DNA from: Bdellovibrionales bacterium
GTDB lineage: Bacteria > Bdellovibrionota > UBA1018 > CAIMNF01
NCBI GenBank assembly: GCA_947502835.1
Contig: CANNBJ010000002.1
Span: forward strand, 186,001 to 250,000
DNA length: 64,000 nucleotides
Direction: 5' to 3'
Part shown: in pieces, positions 57,712 through 64,000 of the stretch
How the letters are laid out: each line of letters starts with the position of its first letter
How positions within the stretch are numbered: the stretch's first letter is position 1
Position numbers and translations under genes: made by a program
The notes under the pieces: model-generated
Database searches by the model: none
Told to the model about the DNA's origin: nothing
What the model saw: the letters and a program-made list of their open reading frames with translations, nothing else

Positions 57712-57952
57712 GATTCCACCACCATCAACCCGGCAAGAGCAGGAATTTCAAAAGCCTTCGTCATGAAACCTCTTCGCCACCACTATAGCAACACTTGGCA
57801 ATCTACAGAAGTGGAGGCTGCCATAAAACTGGCATCCATGAAAATAGTGGATCAAAGATAAATTGCCGGGTTTTGCCTTTGCATGGGGAGCCTTGTCCCC
57901 GTTAGAATGGTGGAAGGTCACTCCCTCAGGAAGAGGGAACGAAGGAGACAGA

Positions 57953-58768
57953 ATGTCGAAACCCTTATGGCCGGCGGTATCCGGTGCGGTAGCCCGCGAT
58001 ATGCAAGTCGAGGTGATCTCGAACAATCTCGCCAACGTGAATACCAACGGTTTCAAAAAGGATGCCGTTGATTTCAAAGAATACCTTTCCAAGAACGAAA
58101 AGGAACGGGACCTCACGGTTGACATCCCAAGATCACCGATCAAGGACAAGGATCTCTATCCAATTGACGGCCGCGACCAGTCATTTGTGATTGTAAATGG
58201 CACTCATACAAGCTTTAAAACCGGCGGCCTCAAGGTGACGGACAATCCCCTGGATCTGGCGTTGAGCGGGCCGGGGTTCTTTGAAGTCGCCACCCCGGCA
58301 GGGGTCCGGTACACTCGAGCGGGAGCCTTCAAGCTCTCGCCCGATGGGCGTTTGGTCACCAGTGAAGGACACCCGGTTCTTGCAAAAGGCGACTCCGCCT
58401 CGGACCCCGCATCGAGGTACATTCAGTTAAGCGGGCGGGAAGGTCCGATTCATGTCAACGAGGCCGGCGAAATCTATGCGGGCGACACACTCGTAAGCCC
58501 TGTCTCGATCGTTGAATTCGGCGATTTGAAAACCGTTCGTAAATCCGGTTCCCTCTATTTCGAAAACAAGAGCCCAGTAGCGAATCCACCCCAGGCCGGG
58601 GCCAGCACGCTCGTAAAGCAAGGGATGCTGGAGACTTCGAATGTAAATCCTGTCGAGGAAATCAGCAATCTGATTCGGGCCAATCGAATGTTCGAGCAGG
58701 ACCTGAAGGCCATGAAAACGGTGAACGAAATGCTTCAGCGCGAAGTAAACGATATCGGAAAACTATGA
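57953..58768 (+). CDS. flgF: Flagellar basal-body rod protein FlgF
   Basis: A 271-residue proximal-rod protein. The N-terminal helix has VISNNLANVNTNGFKKDAVDFKEYL, the rod/hook family signature. The beta domain has LSGPGFFEVATPAG and YTRAGAFKLSPDGRLV, and the C-terminal helix has NPVEEISNLIRANRMFEQDLKAM. GAAGGAG lies six bases before the ATG at 57953; the frame is open further upstream but without family similarity. The 241-base region before it shows small hairpins but no clear sigma-28 promoter. It is the first gene of the flagellar run. Confidence 0.95.
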   Translation: MSKPLWPAVSGAVARDMQVEVISNNLANVNTNGFKKDAVDFKEYLSKNEKERDLTVDIPRSPIKDKDLYPIDGRDQSFVIVNGTHTSFKTGGLKVTDNPLDLALSGPGFFEVATPAGVRYTRAGAFKLSPDGRLVTSEGHPVLAKGDSASDPASRYIQLSGREGPIHVNEAGEIYAGDTLVSPVSIVEFGDLKTVRKSGSLYFENKSPVANPPQAGASTLVKQGMLETSNVNPVEEISNLIRANRMFEQDLKAMKTVNEMLQREVNDIGKL

Positions 58769-58781
58769 GGAGGATTGAAAC

Positions 58782-59567
58782 ATGATCAAGGCTCTCACGA
58801 CAAGTGCCACGGGGTTGGAAGCGCAACAGGCGAACATTGACCGGATCGCCAATGATCTTGCGAATGTGAATACGGATGGCTACAAGAGGGAAACCACTGA
58901 GTTTCATGATCTGATGTATGAAAACATCAAGGATCCCGGCGCACGCCAGGGAGCCTCGACAGTCTCACCTACAGGCATACAGAAGGGGATGGGGGTCAAG
59001 GTCGGCTCGAATCACAAGCTTTTCGAGCAGGGCTCCGTGAAACTCACGAGCAATCCCTATGATTTGATGATCGAAGGAAAAGGATTCATTCCAGTCACAC
59101 TTCCAAACACCGGAGAGGTTGTGTTCACGCGTACTGGAAATTTCAAGCTCGATGCCCAGGGCAGAATCAGTCTCAGTAATGGCGCCTTGCTCGAGCCTGC
59201 CATCGCAGTTCCCTCGGAGGCAACTGGTGTGGTGATCACCCCGAATGGTGAAGTCAAGGCCGTGACGTCCCAGGGAGAGCAGAACATCGGTCAAATCCAA
59301 CTTGCGAACTTCATCAATCCCCAGGGTCTGATGTCGATCGGCAATAATTTCTACAAGTCAACCGCCGCAAGCGGACAGGCTCAGACGCTGGTCCCGGGTG
59401 AGGGCGGAACGGGAACTTTGCTTCAGGGCGCGTTGGAATCATCCAATGTCAATGTTGCCAACAGCATGATTGAAATGATCGGTGCCCAGAGGGCATATGA
59501 AATGAACACCCGGGTGATGGGAGTTGCCGACAAAATGCTTGAAGCGACAACGAACATCGTGAGATAA
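58782..59567 (+). CDS. flgG: Flagellar basal-body distal rod protein FlgG
   Basis: A 261-residue distal-rod protein, the usual length. DRIANDLANVNTDGYKRETTEFHDLMYE is the FlgG N-terminal signature. The mid-region has IEGKGFIPVTLPNTGEVVFTRTGNFKL, and the C-terminus LESSNVNVANSMIEMIGAQRAYEMN. A GGAGG sits between the flgF stop and this ATG. Confidence 0.97.
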   Translation: MIKALTTSATGLEAQQANIDRIANDLANVNTDGYKRETTEFHDLMYENIKDPGARQGASTVSPTGIQKGMGVKVGSNHKLFEQGSVKLTSNPYDLMIEGKGFIPVTLPNTGEVVFTRTGNFKLDAQGRISLSNGALLEPAIAVPSEATGVVITPNGEVKAVTSQGEQNIGQIQLANFINPQGLMSIGNNFYKSTAASGQAQTLVPGEGGTGTLLQGALESSNVNVANSMIEMIGAQRAYEMNTRVMGVADKMLEATTNIVR

Positions 59568-59629
59568 TTTGAGGAAAGGACTCAGGGAAGGGTCCTTGGA
59601 CAGGTTCATTCACCAAGGAGGGTGGAACA

Positions 59630-60346
59630 TTGATTTTCCGACTGGCTTCGGCCGCACTTTTCCTGATCTTCTTTGCTGAGTCTTTTGCGGCCCCTGTGGA
59701 GTCGGGCCTCGCTGAACAATTGAATCAAAAATTCAAGGCCGCCCTCGAAGAGCGAATTCCCGGAGCGGAGATTCGCCTGCCCTCCCTCGAAAAAATCTGC
59801 TCTGAAGCTCCCCTCGTGAACTACACCGGAATTTCAAAGGTTCGCCTTGTGGAAGATCGAGCACAGGGAATTGCTCTTTTTGAAGTATCGGGATTGTCCT
59901 CCGGTGGAGGCGATCGCACCGACCTTGTGCAAACTCCGTATTCAGCCTGGAAGCGGGTGCTGACGGCGGCTCATAGGATTTACCCGAATACCAAATTGAA
60001 AAACGAAGACTTCAAGATTCAAGAGGTGAACGTGGCAAGCGGGTCACCGCGGGAATACCGAGGAATCATGCTCCCCGCCGAAACCGAAATGACTGGGAAA
60101 CAGAGTCGACAAACCATTCTTGAGAACCATTTTGTCACGGAGACTGCGATCGAGAAGCAGCCCGAATTGCGAAAGGGCGACATGGTCCGTCTGGACCTGA
60201 CCTCCGGGGACCTTACTTTGAGCACCCAAGCAACCGCAAGTGAACCCGGTTCTGTCGGTGATCGCATTCGTGTCATCACGCAAAAATCCAAGAAAGAAGT
60301 TGTTGGTACGGTTCGAGAGGACCATTCCGTGGAGGTGCGGCTATGA
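59630..60346 (+). CDS. flgA: Flagella basal body P-ring formation protein FlgA
   Basis: A 238-residue exported chaperone for P-ring (FlgI) assembly. It has a signal peptide (about 1-20, cleavage after SFA) and an SAF/C-terminal domain with ENHFVTETAIEKQPELRKGDMVRLDL and GDRIRVITQKSKKEVVGTV, the FlgA closing pattern. It begins at a TTG with AGGAGG eight bases upstream and no nearer ATG. It overlaps flgH by four bases. Confidence 0.9.
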   Translation: MIFRLASAALFLIFFAESFAAPVESGLAEQLNQKFKAALEERIPGAEIRLPSLEKICSEAPLVNYTGISKVRLVEDRAQGIALFEVSGLSSGGGDRTDLVQTPYSAWKRVLTAAHRIYPNTKLKNEDFKIQEVNVASGSPREYRGIMLPAETEMTGKQSRQTILENHFVTETAIEKQPELRKGDMVRLDLTSGDLTLSTQATASEPGSVGDRIRVITQKSKKEVVGTVREDHSVEVRL

Positions 60347-61233
60347 ACAAGTCGTCTATCTTGCAATGGATCCTCCCCGTCGTGCTCACGGGTTGTGCTC
60401 ATCTCAACCCTTTCAAAACGGACAAGGCGATCGACTACAATGCCCTCACCTATGGTGAGGATTCAAATCCTGCTGAAAACCGACGGGGCGCATGGGGAGG
60501 TGACTCCGGCCGCACTTCACGAACTCCGGGCACTGTGCCACGCAAGGATAACCCGGTGAGTGACGAGTCGCTCCTCGATCCGACCGAGGAAGCGGTGAAG
60601 GGCAGAATCGAGGCAGGGAGAGGTGTGAATGGACCGAAATTCGTTCGGGGAGATCGGGCCACTCGTGCCGATTTCTACGACAATGCTCCAAGCGACGGCT
60701 CGCTCTGGGCGAATGAGAATGACGGCAACTATTTTTTTACCAAGGGGAAGGTTCACGCGGTCGGGGATATTGTCTCGGTGAAGCTGGATGACAACTTCAT
60801 CCGCCAGATCGCCGAGGAAGTGAAGAAGAGCCTCACTCCCGCCGAGCAAGAGGTTGAAATGGCGCTCTACTTGAAGAATACCGACGGGGCAAGGAATGAT
60901 GAAGACCTCAAGGCGTACCGGAATGTCGCATCGGAAGATCTGAGATCCTCGGAAGCGGAAGAGGTGAAGCTGCGGATGGAGCGGGCGGTGCGGTGGTCCC
61001 AGGTGGATTTGAGCAAGGCAATCGGACTCACGCCCGCAGAGGAACTGAGGGCTGAGATCGTTGACAGGTATCAGAACGGTAATTTTAAAATCCGAGCCGT
61101 GAAAAGGGTTCTTTACAGAGGTTCGTCAAAATCAGTTGCATTGGTGGCCGTGGCCCCTGTCGCGGATTTCGATGAAAAGGATTTGATCAATTCAGGAAAA
61201 TTATATGAGTACAAGATCCGCGTCGGTCGTTAA
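60343..61233 (+). CDS. flgH: Flagellar L-ring protein FlgH, divergent
   Basis: A 296-residue outer-membrane lipoprotein forming the L ring. The lipobox is VVLTGC (Cys18). SLWANENDGNYFFTKGKVHAVGDIVSVKL matches the FlgH SLW...VGDIVTV core. The rest is atypical. A long linker precedes SLW. The usual Gly/Ser/Asn-rich middle is replaced by a charged, probably helical stretch (about 160-230, KKSLTPAEQEVEMALYLK, EELRAEIVDRY). The end (NGNFKIRAVKRVLYRG...YEYKIRV) only loosely resembles the normal beta domain. Position between flgA and flgI secures the call. It overlaps flgI by 29 bases. Confidence 0.85.
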   Translation: MNKSSILQWILPVVLTGCAHLNPFKTDKAIDYNALTYGEDSNPAENRRGAWGGDSGRTSRTPGTVPRKDNPVSDESLLDPTEEAVKGRIEAGRGVNGPKFVRGDRATRADFYDNAPSDGSLWANENDGNYFFTKGKVHAVGDIVSVKLDDNFIRQIAEEVKKSLTPAEQEVEMALYLKNTDGARNDEDLKAYRNVASEDLRSSEAEEVKLRMERAVRWSQVDLSKAIGLTPAEELRAEIVDRYQNGNFKIRAVKRVLYRGSSKSVALVAVAPVADFDEKDLINSGKLYEYKIRVGR

Positions 61234-62290
61234 GAACACACTGATTTTTGCAAGCTCGCTGATGATTGCGTGCGTACTCCTTGAATCGGCGCGGGCATCA
61301 ACCACAGTCGGAGCCCGATTGAAGGACATCGCCGCAGTGAAAGGGGTCAGGGAAAATATCCTGATCGGGTACGGCATTGTGGTTGGCTTGAAGGGAACAG
61401 GGGACTCCAGCACCGATGTTACCGCCAAGTCGCTTGGCCGATTGTTCGGAAAGCTCGGCTTGGATGTGGAGAAGAATGCGGCCGTGAAATCAAAGAATGC
61501 CGCAGCGGTAATTGTAACAGCAAAGTTGCCCGCCTTTGCAAGATCGGGGACGCAGATTGACGTGACCGTTTCGTCGATCGGGGACGCGGCCTCGCTCGAG
61601 GGAGGAACTCTTCTGGTGACCCCTCTTCGCGCGGGCGATCAACAGGTGTATGCGGTTGCTCAAGGGCAGGTGACCTTGGGAGCACTCACTGACGGAAAGG
61701 CTGCATTCCCGACCGTGGGTAGAATCGTTTCGGGCGCCTCGGTGGAAAAAGATGTTGATACGAACTTCTCCGGTAAAAAAAGCTTTCGTTTGTCGTTGAA
61801 CAATCCTGACTTCACCACAGCAGCGCGGGCGGTTGCGCTCGTGAATTCCGAGCTCGGGGGCAAATTTGCCACAGCGAGAGACAGCGCCACAGTGGACATC
61901 GTGGTGCCCTTCAACTATGACGGCAACACGGTTGATCTCATGGCAAGAATTGAGAACATTCGGGTCGTTACCGACGCAAAAGCGAAGGTTGTCTTGAACG
62001 AGAGGACCGGAACTGTGGTGATGGGGGACCGTGTGAGCATTGCGCCGGTTGCGATCTCTCATGGAGATCTTTCCATTCAGGTCAAGGGCCAGGCCAAGCC
62101 CGAGCGTTTGATGGAGTTCAAACCGGGCCCTCGAGCAGATGCGGATCGAGGTCTTCTCAATGCAAATGCAACCGTTGCGGATCTTGTGAAGCTCTTGAAT
62201 GCCCTCGGAGTGGCTCCGAAGGACATGACAGCGATTTTCCAAACGATCAAGGCCACCGGGGCGTTGCAGGCCGAGTTGGAGTTCATTTGA
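61205..62290 (+). CDS. flgI: Flagellar P-ring protein FlgI
   Basis: A 361-residue periplasmic P-ring subunit with a signal peptide (about 1-32, ending near ARA). The family motifs RLKDIAAVKGVRENILIGYGIVVGLKGTGD, KNAAAVIVTAKLPAFARSGTQIDVTVSSIGDAASLEGGTLL and the closing LNALGVAPKDMTAIFQTIKATGALQAELE are highly conserved. Its ATG lies within the end of flgH. Confidence 0.97.
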   Translation: MSTRSASVVKNTLIFASSLMIACVLLESARASTTVGARLKDIAAVKGVRENILIGYGIVVGLKGTGDSSTDVTAKSLGRLFGKLGLDVEKNAAVKSKNAAAVIVTAKLPAFARSGTQIDVTVSSIGDAASLEGGTLLVTPLRAGDQQVYAVAQGQVTLGALTDGKAAFPTVGRIVSGASVEKDVDTNFSGKKSFRLSLNNPDFTTAARAVALVNSELGGKFATARDSATVDIVVPFNYDGNTVDLMARIENIRVVTDAKAKVVLNERTGTVVMGDRVSIAPVAISHGDLSIQVKGQAKPERLMEFKPGPRADADRGLLNANATVADLVKLLNALGVAPKDMTAIFQTIKATGALQAELEFI

Positions 62291-62337
62291 AAGGTATGTG
62301 CAAACGGAGGTAAGGACGGACGCAAGTCCAAGGAAGG

Positions 62338-62499
62338 ATGAAAAAGAGCTCGATGATCCAGGAAACAGAAATGAAGCAACGATCTGCTAGGATGGTGGAT
62401 CCTCTCAAATCTTTTCAATTCATGGAGCTCCCGTCGGAACAAGAGGTTCCAGTTCTCCCCCGTTCTTTTGCACAAGGGGCCGGGGGTGTCTTGAAATGA
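62338..62499 (+). CDS. Small 53-residue ORF between flgI and flgJ
   Basis: ATG 62338 is preceded by AAGGA three bases upstream. It encodes a basic-then-acidic peptide starting MKKSSMIQETEMKQRSARMV and ending AQGAGGVLK. Its stop overlaps the flgJ ATG (ATGA), the coupling pattern used throughout this operon. It fills most of an otherwise empty 205-base gap. There is no membrane segment and no recognised family. It may be a small flagellar accessory protein or a translational coupler; coding status is unproven. Confidence 0.5.
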   Translation: MKKSSMIQETEMKQRSARMVDPLKSFQFMELPSEQEVPVLPRSFAQGAGGVLK

Positions 62500-62870
62500 A
62501 GACACCCCCGGCGAACCTTGGACCCTCGCCTCAGGTTCAAAAAAATGACGATCCCAGAATCACCCCGGAGATGCGAAAGGCTGCCGAGGGCCTGGAAGCG
62601 ATCTTCACCTCCGAGATGATGAAGGCCATGAGAGGGACGGTCCAAAAGTCAGAGTTTTCCCTTAAAAACTCGGGATCCGAAGTCTATGAGGGTATGCTCG
62701 ATCAGGAGTATGCCGAAACCTCCGCCCGTCAGAACGCCATAGGTCTTTCAGGACAAATTCTTGATTATTGGTTGCGCTCGATGCCTGACCCGAAGTACAA
62801 TCTAAGGAAGAGTCCGGACGCGGGCTCAATGCGTACAGGAGGTACACATGAGGATCAATCCAGCGAATAG
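62496..62870 (+). CDS. flgJ: FlgJ N-terminal (rod-binding) domain protein
   Basis: A 124-residue rod-cap-like protein. The FlgJ rod-binding domain is seen at about 24-95: AAEGLEAIFTSEMMKAMRGT, YEGMLDQEYAET and GLSGQILDYW. It lacks the C-terminal peptidoglycan hydrolase domain found in enteric FlgJ, as in many non-enteric bacteria, so a separate enzyme must open the cell wall. It overlaps the small ORF upstream and flgM downstream (23 bases). Confidence 0.88.
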   Translation: MKTPPANLGPSPQVQKNDDPRITPEMRKAAEGLEAIFTSEMMKAMRGTVQKSEFSLKNSGSEVYEGMLDQEYAETSARQNAIGLSGQILDYWLRSMPDPKYNLRKSPDAGSMRTGGTHEDQSSE

Positions 62871-63174
62871 TTCCCCGGTTCAGGGGTCTGAAACTCAAGC
62901 GAGCAAAAAAGCAGAGAAAGCCAAAGCACAATCCTATGAGGGAAAGTCTGGCGGAGCGGCAGGGTCCATCAAGTCCGATTCTGTCAATGCTGAGATTTCA
63001 ACCAAGGCGCGGGATATGGCCAAGGCAAAGCAGATTGCCTCGGATTCATCCGATGTTCGCGAGGCCAAGATCGCTGAATTGCGCGAGAAGATTCAAAACA
63101 AAACCTATAATGTGAGTGCGGATGCGATTGCTGATCGTCTTGTGGATGATCATTTGCGAATGGCAGGGGCCTGA
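62848..63174 (+). CDS. flgM: Anti-sigma-28 factor FlgM
   Basis: A 108-residue, largely disordered inhibitor of the flagellar sigma factor FliA that is exported when the hook is complete. The conserved C-terminal half is clear: VNAEISTKARDMAKAKQIA, VREAKIAELREKIQNKTYNVSADAIADRLVDDHL. A perfect GGAGG lies five bases before the ATG. It is followed by flgN and flgK, its common neighbours. Confidence 0.93.
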   Translation: MRINPANSSPVQGSETQASKKAEKAKAQSYEGKSGGAAGSIKSDSVNAEISTKARDMAKAKQIASDSSDVREAKIAELREKIQNKTYNVSADAIADRLVDDHLRMAGA

Positions 63175-63220
63175 AATCATTTAACAGCAACCTCCAAGCA
63201 GGATGCGGGTGAGGAAGAGC

Positions 63221-63766
63221 ATGGAAGAGCAGCAGGATCAGAATTCGAATCCGGGAAAAAGGCTTCATGAGAGCCTGCAGAACCTCATTGGCCTGCATCG
63301 GCAACTGTATGAAATCACCAAGCACGAGCATGAGGCGATCACCCAGGCGGACACGAAGGCCACTTATGAATCGGTTGCGAACAAGGAGGCGTTGATTCAC
63401 TGGATCCACCAAGCCGAGCTGGAGCGCCAGGCAGTCACCCTTGCGCTGAAAAAATCTGAAGGGTTCGACGAGGACTCCAATCCCTCCCTGAAGGAGCTGA
63501 TTCTCCACTATCAGTCGTTGAATCCCGAGCTTGCTACCAGGTTGCAAGCAGACTTGAGTGCCCTCGTGATTCTGGTGGAACGGGTCAAAAAACAAAACCA
63601 AATCAACGGGAGTCTGATCGAACAATCACTCAAGCACATCAACAATATGAAGGGAAACATCTTCGGAGAAACCACCCATCAAGGAAAAACCTACAACCAG
63701 ATGGGCCAAAAAAACCAGGTCGGCGGAACTCCCCATGGACCCCGCTTGGTATCAAAAGAGGTTTAG
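63221..63766 (+). CDS. flgN: Flagellar export chaperone FlgN
   Basis: A 181-residue helical chaperone for the hook-filament junction proteins FlgK and FlgL. The N-terminal helices (LHESLQNLIGLHRQLYEITKHEHEAI) and the antiparallel long helix with LVERVKKQNQINGSLIEQSLKHI fit the FlgN family, whose conservation is low. Location between flgM and flgK is the stronger evidence. The ATG at 63221 with GAGGA six bases upstream is preferred to an in-frame ATG at 63203. The last 30 residues look disordered. Confidence 0.88.
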   Translation: MEEQQDQNSNPGKRLHESLQNLIGLHRQLYEITKHEHEAITQADTKATYESVANKEALIHWIHQAELERQAVTLALKKSEGFDEDSNPSLKELILHYQSLNPELATRLQADLSALVILVERVKKQNQINGSLIEQSLKHINNMKGNIFGETTHQGKTYNQMGQKNQVGGTPHGPRLVSKEV

Positions 63767-63769
63767 AGA

Positions 63770-64000
63770 ATGGCTTTGCTGAATGTCCTGCAAACCGGAA
63801 AATCCGGGATGAGCACCGCGAAAGCGGGAATCGCGACATCAGGGCATAACATTGCAAATGCAAGCAGCGAGGGATTCTCCAGGCAGCGGGTTCAGTCTGA
63901 GGCCGCCGTTGCAAAACAAGCAGCCGGACAGAATGGCGGACACTTCATCGGGGAGGGTTCCCGTATCGCTCGAGTGGAGCGAATCAACGATGAGTACCTT
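63770..64000 (+). CDS. flgK: Flagellar hook-associated protein FlgK (5' part only)
   Basis: The first 77 codons of the hook-filament junction protein; the gene runs past the window end. The N-terminal signature is clear: ALLNVLQTGKSGMSTAKAGIATSGHNIANASSEGFSRQRV, followed by the glycine-rich GGHFIGEGSRIARVERIND. It starts three bases after the flgN stop, with only a weak AGAG upstream, which suggests coupling. Confidence 0.95.
   Translation, partial: MALLNVLQTGKSGMSTAKAGIATSGHNIANASSEGFSRQRVQSEAAVAKQAAGQNGGHFIGEGSRIARVERINDEYL

Noticed and set aside
57868-57882. Sigma-54-like GG-N10-GC element (GG, then TTTTGCCTTT, then GC) upstream of flgF
   Set aside because: The -12 half TTTGCA is acceptable but the -24 half lacks the CACG part; spacing alone is weak evidence.
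57885-57937. Two small hairpins (GGGGA/TCCCC and CCCTC/GAGGG) before flgF
   Set aside because: Short stems with no T-run; they lie in the leader and show no terminator or riboswitch pattern.

Overview
The window reads as the replication-origin region of a Gram-negative, flagellated bacterial chromosome. The best guess is a member of the Bdellovibrio lineage (Bdellovibrionota/Oligoflexia). That placement is inferred from gene content: a deaminase resembling the Bdellovibrio Bd3614 type next to gcvH, a strongly divergent FlgH, an ATP synthase split around the origin, and a bactofilin inside the parAB operon. No rRNA or tRNA gene, mobile element or CRISPR array was seen. Genes are very tightly packed and many neighbours overlap by 1-30 bases.

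Layout. 1-668 (minus): end of a small complex-I-like cluster (two-helix membrane protein, NuoB-like, NuoD-like start). 709-10876 (plus): mfd, two parvulin-type periplasmic isomerases, pdxA, a phosphohexomutase and a UvrA that appears to lack the insertion domain, closed by a terminator. 10933-23617 (minus, read outward from the origin): dnaA, an intergenic oriC candidate (21634-22183), dnaN, recF, gyrB, fabH, gyrA, a TPR lipoprotein, two AtpI-type proteins, atpB and atpE. 23765-51225 (plus, outward from the origin): rpmH, rnpA, yidD, yidC and mnmE; a C4 acyl-CoA block (hydroxyacyl-CoA dehydrogenase, crotonase, acyl-CoA dehydrogenase and a two-subunit B12 mutase with isobutyryl-CoA-mutase residues); mnmG and rsmG (carrying a parS site); parA, parB and bactofilin; atpF'-F-H-A-G-D-C; an unknown 653-662-residue protein; xseB, tlyA, a class A PBP and a TonB-like protein. 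51222-57711: glycine cleavage genes in two convergent pieces (gcvP plus; folD-gcvT-gcvH-deaminase minus). 57953-64000 (plus): flagellar rod/ring genes flgF-G-A-H-I, a 53-residue ORF, flgJ, flgM, flgN and the start of flgK.

How it fits together. Replication initiation (dnaA, dnaN, oriC), gyrase, and chromosome segregation (parA, parB, parS, bactofilin) cluster at one locus. The membrane part of the ATP synthase (a, c, AtpI proteins) lies on one replichore, and the stalk and catalytic part on the other. The most notable items are the mutase whose two substrate-specificity residues match isobutyryl-CoA mutase rather than methylmalonyl-CoA mutase, the UvrA deletion, the gcvH-coupled deaminase, the origin with TCCACC-type boxes, and several genes of unknown function.
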